Shown here one piece after another: positions 8,727 to 18,234 of a DNA stretch of 64,000 nt. The translations under genes were made by a program, and so were the position numbers. The notes under the pieces are model-generated. The model did not search any database. It had not been told where the DNA came from and saw nothing but the letters and a program-made list of their open reading frames with translations. The stretch covers positions 87,121 to 151,120 of the forward strand of contig JADZAP010000021.1 in NCBI GenBank assembly GCA_020852705.1, read 5' to 3'. The stretch's first letter is position 1; every line of letters begins with the position of its first letter. This DNA comes from Ignavibacteria bacterium. GTDB lineage: Bacteria > Bacteroidota > Ignavibacteria > Tepidaquicellales > OLB5.

Positions 8727-11180
8727 TCAGCCGTGGTATTTTTTAATTTTAGCTGAATACTCCTTAACAAGCTGTTCTGCTTTTTTACGTGTACGGGCTT
8801 CTGAATTAACGTGGAAAATTTCTCTTTCACTATCGGGAATGCACAAAACCCATGTATATTCATCAAAATATATCTTTATGCCATCTATCAATTGGCGTTT
8901 CAAGCCTTCTGAATCCTCGACAAGTTTTCTCATTATCTTTCCTTTCATATCAAGGGTACAGAAAACATTATTTTTTGCCATGTGAAGAACAGGGGTTTTC
9001 TTTTCTATTTCATTAAACTTTTTGCGTGACCGCGCAGCGAGTTCCAGTATTTTCATAATTGAAAACATACCATCGGTTGCAAAGGAAAATTGCGGAAAAA
9101 TTACTCCTCCCTTTGTACCGCCTGCAAGCTCAACATCGGGATCATCAGTAGCGTTCATTATTGCAAAATGAGAATCCTTTACTCTTACAATTTCAGTAAA
9201 ATATTTTTTTGCTGCAATATCAATTTCGCCTGATGCCTGAATAGGGACGGCAATTTTTTTTGTTTTGGGGTAAAGAGTTAAATACATAAATACAACTAAG
9301 CTTAAAAAGCGGTCATAGCTTAATATTTTTCCGGTATCATCAACTAAATAAATTTTTTCTCCTCCTGCATCAATCAAAAATCCTGCATCATATTTTAATG
9401 AAGTAACTATATAAGAAAGCTGCTGAAGGTCATTACGGAATTCTTCAGGCGAACGGGTTTGTTTGGACGAATCTAAATGAGAATCAAGGGTAACAAGCTC
9501 AATATTAAACTCACCGAGTATTTTATTTAATATTGTTGATGTAATTCCGTGGGAGTAGTTTATGGCAATTTTAAATTTTCTTTGATTTATCACATCCTTG
9601 TTAAGCATAGAAATAAACCGTTCACTATAGCTTTCGTATGTACGCTCCGCATAGCTTATACTGCCAATTTTATCAAACGGTATAGGACGAGCATCATTTG
9701 AAATTACCAGCCGTTCAATGGATTTTATCTTTGCAGATGAAAGATCCTTACCGTTTGAATCAAAGAATATAATATCACACCTTGATGAATCAAACGGAGA
9801 TTTACGTACAAATATTCCGCCTTCTGCTTTTCCGCCAGAAAGCTCCTGCCTTAATATTGGGATAGGCGTTGTTTGGTAATCAAGCACATTTACACCGCTT
9901 GAAAGCAAACCGCTTGTAATAGACCCTTTTATCATGAGCGAAACATTATCAATATCGCGGGAGATAAATATTTTTGAACCAAGTCCCGCAAACACTCCGT
10001 AAGCCATACCAAGTTTTGCACTGAACTCCGGAGTAATTTCAATGTTAGAAATGCCGGTTATTCTGGAATCAGTAAACATTGTATCTTTCCAGCGCTCTTC
10101 CCAGATGAGATTTTTGGTAACAATGGAATTGCTGTCAACATTTTTTTGGGGCCATATCTTAACATCGCTGCGAACCTGTACATTATTGCCTATAACAACA
10201 TTAGACCCTATAAAGACATTTTCATTTATTCTGCTTCCTGATTTTATTTTGACGTTATTGCACAAAACGGAATAATTTACCTTTGCGTTTTCTTCAATAG
10301 AAGTATTATTCCAAATCACAGAATCTTTTATAACAGTGCCGGACGCAATGTAACATTTATTCCCAATTATAGAATTAATTATTTTTGCAGACCTAGAAAC
10401 CTTAGCTGAGGGAACAATTATGTTTCCATTTTTAATAACATTTTTTGCAACCTTTAGTTCAACTTTGCCTTTTAAGGCCTCAAGGTTTGTTTTAATATAA
10501 TCATCCAGCGAGCCAACATCACGCCAATAACCGGAAAGAGTTGCACCGTAGAGAGGCATCTTATTGCGAAGCAAATAAGGAAATAGATTTTTGGAAAAAT
10601 CACAATCAGACTTATTTCCTCTTGCTTTTGGAACAAGCCCAAGGGTTTCTTTTTCGAGCACGTAAATGCCTGTATTAATTGTATCACTGAAAACCTCGCT
10701 CCAGGAGGGTTTTTCTAAAAACTTGGTTATTTTGCCCTCTTTATCGGTTAAAACAATACCAAATTGCAGCGGATATTTAGCACGGGTTAAAACCAAGGTT
10801 GAAACTGATTTTCTTTTTTCATGAAACCTGATTGCCTGTGAGAGGTCAAAATCAGTTACAACATCGCCGCTTATGATAATAAAACGGTCTTTTATTAAAT
10901 CATACCCGCAATAAACCGCGCCTGCAGTGCCATAGTCGGCATCAGGTTTAACGTATTGTATCTTTACCCCGAATTTCTTTCCGTCTTTAAAATAATCACG
11001 GATAATTTCTGCCTGATGATAAAGTATAAGGATAAGATCTGAAATTTCATGTTTTTTTAAAAGCTCTATTATATGTTCTATAATAGGTTTATTTAAAAGC
11101 GGTGTCATAGGTTTCGGGATATTTGCTGTAAGCGGTCTAAGCCTTGTTCCGAAACCGCCCGCCATTACTACTGCCTGCAT
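8727..11180 (-). CDS. sugar-1-phosphate nucleotidyltransferase + hexapeptide + degenerate phosphomannomutase-like fusion
   Basis: MQAVVMAGGFGTRLRPLTANIPKPMTPLLNKP; central hexapeptide repeats; C-terminal phosphohexomutase-like region. Confidence 0.85.
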   Translation of the reverse strand: MQAVVMAGGFGTRLRPLTANIPKPMTPLLNKPIIEHIIELLKKHEISDLILILYHQAEIIRDYFKDGKKFGVKIQYVKPDADYGTAGAVYCGYDLIKDRFIIISGDVVTDFDLSQAIRFHEKRKSVSTLVLTRAKYPLQFGIVLTDKEGKITKFLEKPSWSEVFSDTINTGIYVLEKETLGLVPKARGNKSDCDFSKNLFPYLLRNKMPLYGATLSGYWRDVGSLDDYIKTNLEALKGKVELKVAKNVIKNGNIIVPSAKVSRSAKIINSIIGNKCYIASGTVIKDSVIWNNTSIEENAKVNYSVLCNNVKIKSGSRINENVFIGSNVVIGNNVQVRSDVKIWPQKNVDSNSIVTKNLIWEERWKDTMFTDSRITGISNIEITPEFSAKLGMAYGVFAGLGSKIFISRDIDNVSLMIKGSITSGLLSSGVNVLDYQTTPIPILRQELSGGKAEGGIFVRKSPFDSSRCDIIFFDSNGKDLSSAKIKSIERLVISNDARPIPFDKIGSISYAERTYESYSERFISMLNKDVINQRKFKIAINYSHGITSTILNKILGEFNIELVTLDSHLDSSKQTRSPEEFRNDLQQLSYIVTSLKYDAGFLIDAGGEKIYLVDDTGKILSYDRFLSLVVFMYLTLYPKTKKIAVPIQASGEIDIAAKKYFTEIVRVKDSHFAIMNATDDPDVELAGGTKGGVIFPQFSFATDGMFSIMKILELAARSRKKFNEIEKKTPVLHMAKNNVFCTLDMKGKIMRKLVEDSEGLKRQLIDGIKIYFDEYTWVLCIPDSEREIFHVNSEARTRKKAEQLVKEYSAKIKKYHG

Positions 11181-11304
11181 ATTGTTTTTATTTATTTAAC
11201 CTCATCTCAAACTTCTCTTCTTAAATAGAAGATGAATAAAAATTTTTAATCTTTTATATGAGATAAGTTTCTTATTAGATATTTTAACTTTCGCATTAAA
11301 ATAC

Positions 11305-11922
11305 TTACTTATTTTCTTTCTTTTTATCAAAATCAAAATTTACATCAGGAGCTTTATCTGTGCCCGGGGCTGATTTAAAGTACTGCTTTTCCTTAAAGCC
11401 CATTATTTTTGCAGTTATTATAGTTGGAAAGCTTCTGACAGATGTGTTGAACTCTTGTACAGCTTCATTAAATTTTTTCCGTTCAACCGATATACGGTTT
11501 TCAGTACCTTCAAGCTGTGATTGCAGCTGCAGGAAATTCTCGTTTGCCTTTAACTGCGGATAATTTTCAGCAACAACTAGTAATCTAGAAAGCGCACCCG
11601 ATAATTTATCCTGGGCGTCCTGAAACTGTTTAAATTTTTCTTCATCACTTAAATCATCTGAAGAAAGCTTAATTTGTCCCACGCGTGAACGCATTTCGGT
11701 TACTTCCGTTAAAACACTTTTTTCAAAATCAGCGTAACCCTGAACAGTTTTAACAAGATTTGGGATAAGATCTGCTCTTCGCTGATACTGGTTTTCAACC
11801 TGTGCCCAGGCTTGATTAACGTTTTCATCCTGCTGTACCAGCGAGTTATAACCGCATCCTGAAAACGCTGATAGAAATATTAAAAGCAACGAAAAATTGA
11901 AGAATAATTTTAATTTGGACAT
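11305..11922 (-). CDS. LemA family protein
   Basis: NVNQAWAQVENQYQRRADLIPNLVKTVQGYADFE; lipobox FSGC. Confidence 0.93.
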   Translation of the reverse strand: MSKLKLFFNFSLLLIFLSAFSGCGYNSLVQQDENVNQAWAQVENQYQRRADLIPNLVKTVQGYADFEKSVLTEVTEMRSRVGQIKLSSDDLSDEEKFKQFQDAQDKLSGALSRLLVVAENYPQLKANENFLQLQSQLEGTENRISVERKKFNEAVQEFNTSVRSFPTIITAKIMGFKEKQYFKSAPGTDKAPDVNFDFDKKKENK

Positions 11923-12049
11923 ATTTATAGTATAAATTTAAGGAAAATTACGAAAGTTAGTAATTAAATACAATTTGAAAAAAATTACGGAATTATTATT
12001 TAAAAATATTATCAATTGATATAAATCTATTCTATATGTATAATTGTAA

Positions 12050-13144
12050 ATGCGATTAAAACATCTTGATTTTTTGAGGGGAATTGCAGTTCTTCTGGTA
12101 CTTTTCAGACACTATGCCTTATCAATTGTATTATTTAATATTGGGTGGATTGGAGTAGATCTATTTTTTGTACTGAGCGGATTTTTGGTTTCAGGATTAC
12201 TGTTTAAGGAATACATTAAATATGGTAACATTAAACCAATCTTGTTTTTAATCAGAAGAGGATTAAAAATATATCCACTGTTTTATTTTGCACTTATTTT
12301 GAGTTTAATAAGTATTTCTGTTTTTAATTATTTTAAATGGGATCAAAATAATATTTTCAGGGGGGGGGTAATTGCAGAATTTTTATTTTTACAAAATTAT
12401 TTTGGACATATTTGGGATCATACATGGTCTTTAGCGGTTGAAGAACATTTTTATTTTACATTAATTTTGTTAATATTTATTTTAACAAAAACAAAAACTC
12501 TGCAAAATAAAAAATTATTTATTACCCTATGTATTGCTGTTAGCTTAGGTTGTTTATTGCTGCGCTTCCATAACTACACAACAAATATATTTTCAACATA
12601 TACTCATGTATTTGCGACTCATTTAAGAATAGACTCTTTAATGTTCGGTGTCTTATTATCTTATTTTTACCATTTTCACCGGGAGAAGTTTGTAATATTT
12701 TTTACAAAATACAGAGTATCTTTATTGGTTTTATCAGGAATTATTTTAATTATTCCGTTTATTTTTTTAATTGATTCATTCTTTATGAATACAACTGGAT
12801 TAACATTATTATATACTGCTTTTGGCATCATTTTATCGGTTATGGTTGTTAGCGAAAACACGATACAAATTCTAAATAAGATATTAGGGCAAAAGATTGT
12901 AAATCTGATTTCTAAAATAGGTTTTTATTCGTATTCAATATATCTTTGGCATATAATTGTATTATATATAATTACAATTATTATTAAAAATACTGTTAAA
13001 CCTGAAATACCTATTTATATAGTGTTTACGATATATTTTTTATCATCAATATTCATTGCTATTGGTGCATCTAAATTAATTGAACAAAGAGCATTAAAAT
13101 ACAGAGATAAAAAATATCCCAGCAGGTCAAAAAATGTAATGTAA
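12050..13144 (+). CDS. acyltransferase family 3 (OafA/YrhL-like)
   Basis: LKHLDFLRGIAVLLVLFRHY, GVDLFFVLSGFLVSGLLF, HTWSLAVEEHFYF. Confidence 0.92.
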   Translation: MRLKHLDFLRGIAVLLVLFRHYALSIVLFNIGWIGVDLFFVLSGFLVSGLLFKEYIKYGNIKPILFLIRRGLKIYPLFYFALILSLISISVFNYFKWDQNNIFRGGVIAEFLFLQNYFGHIWDHTWSLAVEEHFYFTLILLIFILTKTKTLQNKKLFITLCIAVSLGCLLLRFHNYTTNIFSTYTHVFATHLRIDSLMFGVLLSYFYHFHREKFVIFFTKYRVSLLVLSGIILIIPFIFLIDSFFMNTTGLTLLYTAFGIILSVMVVSENTIQILNKILGQKIVNLISKIGFYSYSIYLWHIIVLYIITIIIKNTVKPEIPIYIVFTIYFLSSIFIAIGASKLIEQRALKYRDKKYPSRSKNVM

Positions 13145-13286
13145 AATTCAGTTCAACATTTTAAAGGTATAATTTATTATAGAAATACTTAACTTTAGTT
13201 CGTACATATATTATTACTTTGAAATAAAACAGCGAAGGAATTACAGATTTTCATAAAAAATTTATTAGCTAAATTAATATTTATTT

Positions 13287-14165
13287 TTATGGAAAACCAA
13301 AAATTAAAATACTGATAATTCCTGAAAGCATCATTAATCCGTCAAGATATAAATAAAACCATAAATCTGACCGGGTTTTCAGACTATATTGATAACCGGC
13401 TGCCGATAGTACAGCAGGCAAAAGCATTATTATTGTATCAGTCAGCCCGGTACCTTTAGTAAATAAAACTACAACACATGCAGCTGATATAATTAGACTT
13501 GTATAAAATAATATCTTAATGCCTCTATAGCTTAGCGTTGTTATTAGACTTTTAATGCCAATCAATGTATCGGCTTCCTTATCCCGCAGGTCAAATAGAA
13601 TGCAAATAGCAAAAAGCATGGTAAACCTGTTTACAAAAAATAAATATGAAGAAATATCCCATTGTAAATTGCTGAAAGCAAGCGGCAGGTAAACGGTTAC
13701 CAGCGCCCACATAATTGAAAGATAAATAGTTTTGCCAAAAAAATATTTACGAAGATATAAAAATGGTCCTTTAGGAAGCTTTCCGGAAGAATACAGAAAA
13801 GTTAAGAATATTAAAGGAATTAGTTTTAATAAATGTTCCTTTAATATGAACATTGAGTAAATTGTTCCGGCAGAACCCAGAACAAGCAAGAGTAAAAGCA
13901 GCAATCTGTATTTTTTGCTCCAAATATCTCTGGGAGAAAGCTCTCTGTGCCCCGAAGGCAGTAACCAATGGAATGAATAACTTGTCAATGTTCCGGAGGC
14001 AATAAATATCAACGGATAAAAACCGGTTTTAAAAGAAAAAAGCTTTGCAGTATAAAGTGTCATAATGATACTGCAAATTACAATGTATATATTTGAAAAA
14101 ATTAGGGAAAGCAGAATCTTTTTCAGTATGGAAAATGAGTTATTTTGGTAAGTATTATCAGTCAT
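13287..14165 (-). CDS. UbiA prenyltransferase family-like membrane protein
   Basis: 8-9 TM segments; ILFDLRDKEADTLIGIKSL resembles the second Asp-rich UbiA motif. Confidence 0.6.
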   Translation of the reverse strand: MTDNTYQNNSFSILKKILLSLIFSNIYIVICSIIMTLYTAKLFSFKTGFYPLIFIASGTLTSYSFHWLLPSGHRELSPRDIWSKKYRLLLLLLLVLGSAGTIYSMFILKEHLLKLIPLIFLTFLYSSGKLPKGPFLYLRKYFFGKTIYLSIMWALVTVYLPLAFSNLQWDISSYLFFVNRFTMLFAICILFDLRDKEADTLIGIKSLITTLSYRGIKILFYTSLIISAACVVVLFTKGTGLTDTIIMLLPAVLSAAGYQYSLKTRSDLWFYLYLDGLMMLSGIISILIFGFP

Positions 14166-14233
14166 TGTTAACCGATCAATTAGGACGGATGATATTATTT
14201 TTTGAGAGAGTAAAAACTTAATTCAGCGTTAGA

Positions 14234-14569
14234 TTAACTTCCGTATTTAATTATCTTTACCTTTTCTTCAGTAATTAATGAACTACCAATCATATTTGTT
14301 TCTTCAAAAACAGCTTTAAGTTTTTGGATATTTTCATCGGTATCTGCAATTTCAATTACAATTGGTAAATCACTAGAAAGTTCTAAAAGGTCGCTGGAAT
14401 GTATCAAACTGGCTTTTCCAAATCCCGTAATACCTCTAAGCACAGTAATGCCTGCATATTTGTGCTCTCTTAAATAATTGGTTAAGTATTTGTATAGATT
14501 TTTTCCCTCATACTTATCGCTTTCACCAATAAATATCCTCAGCAGAGTTCCAGTGGATTCTTTTTGCAT
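14234..14569 (-). CDS. DUF190 domain protein
   Basis: LLRIFIGESDKYEGKNLYKYLTNYLREHKYAGITVLRGITGFG; adjacent to crcB. Confidence 0.88.
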   Translation of the reverse strand: MQKESTGTLLRIFIGESDKYEGKNLYKYLTNYLREHKYAGITVLRGITGFGKASLIHSSDLLELSSDLPIVIEIADTDENIQKLKAVFEETNMIGSSLITEEKVKIIKYGS

Positions 14570-14622
14570 AATTATTTTTTAATTCAATCTTATATAAAAT
14601 AACAATTATAAATGATATTAAA

Positions 14623-14997
14623 TTACTTCGTAACAATTAAGGCAAGCTCCCTGCCTGCATATACAGCCATAATACATAGCACAACGTTAAGCACTATGTT
14701 TAGAGTAAACAATATTACCTGATTAAGTTCTGCAATCCTAAATGATTCATAAGCAAAAGATGACATTGTGGTAAATCCCCCAAGTATTCCAATAGTGATA
14801 AAATCACGAAGTTCAGGTGAAATGTTTCTGCCGGCAGTAACGGAGTACATAACGAAGCCAAGAATAAAACTTCCAATTACATTTACTGTAAGTGTTCCAA
14901 GAGGAAATGACGGTAAAAAATTATTAAGCCAGCGCGAAAGCAGGTATCTTGAAATTGCCCCAATAAACCCGCCTATGCCAATATAGATAATTGTCAT
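14623..14997 (-). CDS. crcB: fluoride channel CrcB/Fluc
   Basis: GGFIGAISRYLLSRW, PLGTLTVNVIGSFILGF, GILGGFTTMSSFAYE. Confidence 0.95.
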   Translation of the reverse strand: MTIIYIGIGGFIGAISRYLLSRWLNNFLPSFPLGTLTVNVIGSFILGFVMYSVTAGRNISPELRDFITIGILGGFTTMSSFAYESFRIAELNQVILFTLNIVLNVVLCIMAVYAGRELALIVTK

Positions 14998-15069
14998 TTT
15001 GTTATAAAATAATGTATAAAATATATTTTATAAAGGTATAACAACATAACAGATTAATTATAACTTTAT

Positions 15070-16158
15070 TTATGCTGAAGATTGCAATTTATTTACAGAA
15101 AAATTATCTTTTGGTTTTGTAAAAACCGCAATTGCAATTATATTCACAAAAAACCCTAAAATGGCAATCCCGTTTATCATACCAGCCCAATCTTTATAAG
15201 GGGTAGCTGCAGGAAACACTGCAAGGATACGCATTATTAAAGAAATGTTGAGAATTGCATACCACACATAAAGCGATTTTCCGAATGGAGATAATTTAAA
15301 CTTAAGAACTGCCGGAAGAATTACGGGAGCATGAGCAAAAATCATCATGAATACAAATCCCAAAAAGAAAGCATGAAGAGACGCATCATAAAATAAACCG
15401 AAAAGAATTCCAGCAGCAAATAAAATTCCGGAAATAATAAGCCATATATATCCTGTGGTAAGCATTAAACCTGAATAAAAACTTTGCCCGGGTTTTTTAA
15501 GGGAGTGTTTAGCCATATCAAACTTTAAGAGCCATATTGCACATCCTATAAGAGAAATTGCGGATGCGGCTCCTCCCCAAGTGTGGAACGGCTGGAAAAT
15601 TCCTGCTATAAGTAATGCAAGTAATATCAATAAAACATTTTGCTTCAGCTTTACATTTTTTAAAATAACAAATCTGGAAAGCTCCAGCCTTTCACCGGTA
15701 ATTGTAAAAAATAAAAATGCAATCCACCACATAACAGCATTAGGGTAAAATGAAGTACTGAATAAAACTGCATTCCCAATTAGATAACACATTGCACCCG
15801 CAAGCATTATTAATATATGAATACCGCCATGCTTCATGTAAATAATATAATATATTGTGCACATTCCCAATCCGCCGAGCATTAGAAATACATAAGCAAT
15901 TTTGGGAGTTTCTGCAATAAAGAATATTATACTTAATGAATTTATTACCGGAACAAGAAGAGCAGCTTTGTTTGGAAAACTTACAGAGCGCTCAAGCGCA
16001 ATCAGTGTTCCGAGAAAAGAGCCAATCATTAAAGCTCCGTGCTCACCCGAGGGTACTACAAAAGGAAGATTCCATCCAATTCTGAACCAGCCGGTTAAAA
16101 TACCGGTTAGCAGACCAATAAAAACTAACGGGAGAATAAGTAAATTTTTATTCTTCAT
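15070..16158 (-). CDS. polytopic membrane protein, possibly NnrS-like
   Basis: about 12 TM segments; GEHGALMIGSFLGTLIALERS; family by general resemblance only. Confidence 0.4.
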   Translation of the reverse strand: MKNKNLLILPLVFIGLLTGILTGWFRIGWNLPFVVPSGEHGALMIGSFLGTLIALERSVSFPNKAALLVPVINSLSIIFFIAETPKIAYVFLMLGGLGMCTIYYIIYMKHGGIHILIMLAGAMCYLIGNAVLFSTSFYPNAVMWWIAFLFFTITGERLELSRFVILKNVKLKQNVLLILLALLIAGIFQPFHTWGGAASAISLIGCAIWLLKFDMAKHSLKKPGQSFYSGLMLTTGYIWLIISGILFAAGILFGLFYDASLHAFFLGFVFMMIFAHAPVILPAVLKFKLSPFGKSLYVWYAILNISLIMRILAVFPAATPYKDWAGMINGIAILGFFVNIIAIAVFTKPKDNFSVNKLQSSA

Positions 16159-16210
16159 AATTATATATAATGCGATACCACAAATTTACAAATTTTTATA
16201 TCAGTATGAA

Positions 16211-16224
16211 TTGACTTAAATCAA
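16211..16224. promoter_or_regulatory. CRP/FNR-family binding-site-like palindrome
   Basis: TTGAC-TTAA-ATCAA, one mismatch from TTGAT-N4-ATCAA, about 55 bp upstream of the 16158 start. Confidence 0.5.
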
Positions 16225-16470
16225 AGCAAAAAATAGAATCAGACAGAAAAACATCAGATATAAACTAAGGATATAACATTTATTTAGGATATTAACGTTT
16301 CTCAGAAAATTAAATCTAAAAGTGATGTGTGCAAATTATATCTGATAAAATTTTTTATCCCTTATTCATTTTATAATAGCGTTGTAAATATAATATTTCA
16401 GTTATTCCCTTTAACTTGGATTGCAACACTTCCCAATAATCCTTAAACTTGCAAATATTAATTTTTTAAT

Positions 16471-17349
16471 ATGAAAACAACAGCTTCAATTTTTTTTATA
16501 TTTAATATATTTTTAAGCATTCACATATTTTCACAATGCAGTGATGCAGGTGTTTGCATTATTGGCAAACATACCCTTAGCGAATCAATAAAAAATAAAA
16601 ATCTTATTTATTTTGGTGCCAATTACGGATATACGGGTAAAGACCCTGATATAAACGGCAGTTTTAATGATATAAGTATTGTTACATTCAGAGTTGAAAC
16701 AGATTTTTCTCTTGGCAAAGAATTCAGATTTAATGCTTCAGTACCATACTCTTTTATAAACGGACCTTTGGGAGAAAACAACGGGCTTGGAGATTTTGAA
16801 GCAGTTATTTCAAAAACATTTAATATTCACAAAAAACTTAAGCTTACATTTTTACTTGGAGGCAAACTTGCTTTGGGTAAAGTAAACTCAAAAGATTCAC
16901 TTCCGCAGAGATATATGCCGGGATTAGGGACAAATGATCTGATAGCAGGGGCAATGATTACCGGGGTGAATTATTATTTCGGCATAGGATATCAAAAACC
17001 TTTTGGGCGAAGCGCTAACTATGTTACAAGACTGAAGCGGGGAGATGATGCGTTCTTTAGAGCAGGATTTTATGAAGTGTTCAATAAAATTAGCATTAGA
17101 GCTGAGATACTGACGATACTTAGAGTTCAGCCATCAAGTGTATTAACAGCATACACGCCAGAAACATTTACAAAAATTTCAAACAGCAACGAAACGCAGG
17201 TTAATCTGCTGGCTAATTTAATATATCAGGCAAGTGAAAATATTTCGCTTACTGCAGAGGCGGTACTGCCATTATTAAAGCGAGATTATAACATTGACGG
17301 ACTAAAACGTAAACTTAGCTTTAGGGGAGCTGTTGGTTATAATTTTTAA
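16471..17349 (+). CDS. secreted/outer-membrane beta-barrel-like protein of unknown function
   Basis: signal peptide, amphipathic strands, C-terminal aromatic (GAVGYNF). Confidence 0.55.
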   Translation: MKTTASIFFIFNIFLSIHIFSQCSDAGVCIIGKHTLSESIKNKNLIYFGANYGYTGKDPDINGSFNDISIVTFRVETDFSLGKEFRFNASVPYSFINGPLGENNGLGDFEAVISKTFNIHKKLKLTFLLGGKLALGKVNSKDSLPQRYMPGLGTNDLIAGAMITGVNYYFGIGYQKPFGRSANYVTRLKRGDDAFFRAGFYEVFNKISIRAEILTILRVQPSSVLTAYTPETFTKISNSNETQVNLLANLIYQASENISLTAEAVLPLLKRDYNIDGLKRKLSFRGAVGYNF

Positions 17350-17386
17350 ATTGTTAGATAAATAGATATTAAATCTTCATCAGAAA

Positions 17387-18079
17387 GTGAAATATATTTT
17401 ATTGATATTTTTGTTTTATTTTCTTTCCTGCTCCAAACAGGATCTTAAATCAGATAATTCAGAAAAAAGCAGCATAACAGATTCACTTAAACCCGAAAAT
17501 GTTTTATTATCAGAAAACCAGAAGAAAGTTCTTGCCGGTGCAAAAGAATGCCTTAGCACAGGATTTAAGTATGATATGACAATGGGTTATTATGTTTGTA
17601 CGTACAAAGATGGCGAAAACACCGGCTCAAAGGTTTTCCCCGGGGGAGATATTGATCCAAGCATTGGCGTTTGCACAGATGTAATAATTCGCGCCTCGCG
17701 TCTTGGCGGGGTTTGCGATCTGCAGGAAGAAATTTACAATGACCTTAAAGCTCAATGGAGCGACTATCCAATGTCCCGTTGGTCTGCCAAAAAACCTGAC
17801 CCCAACATTGATCAGCGAAGAGTACCTGTACTTATGGTTTGGTTCAGTAAATACTGGCAAAAGCTTGATGTATTGAATGAAATTGAATACCAGCCCGGTG
17901 ATATTGTTGCATGGGATATGAATGATGACGGATGGGGTGACCATATAGGGATTGTTTCAGATAAATCGGTAAATAGTATTCCGTATTTAATTCACAACTT
18001 CCCCAATCCCGGTTACGTTGCCGAAGAAGATGTGCTGCACGAATGGACAATAATTGGAAGCTACAGAGTAAAGGATTAA
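17387..18079 (+). CDS. DUF1287-like lipoprotein (NlpC/P60-like fold possible)
   Basis: GTG start, lipobox FLSCS, GVCTDVIIRASR, QPGDIVAWDMNDDGWGDHIGIVSD. Confidence 0.8.
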   Translation: MKYILLIFLFYFLSCSKQDLKSDNSEKSSITDSLKPENVLLSENQKKVLAGAKECLSTGFKYDMTMGYYVCTYKDGENTGSKVFPGGDIDPSIGVCTDVIIRASRLGGVCDLQEEIYNDLKAQWSDYPMSRWSAKKPDPNIDQRRVPVLMVWFSKYWQKLDVLNEIEYQPGDIVAWDMNDDGWGDHIGIVSDKSVNSIPYLIHNFPNPGYVAEEDVLHEWTIIGSYRVKD

Positions 18080-18234
18080 AAATTTTTTTTGTATATTAAT
18101 ATTTCCGGTACACGTTTTGAACAAAAAATGAAACAGTTGTTGAATATATTTACCAACCGCTATATTGCTTAACGACCATGATAAAATTTTCATACAGTAA
18201 CAAATCATATTTTTATCAAAATAAATAAAAAACA

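Noticed and set aside
14998-15069. Possible fluoride riboswitch upstream of crcB
   Set aside because: The interval is short and AT-rich, with no GC-rich pseudoknot-like segments matching the crcB motif.
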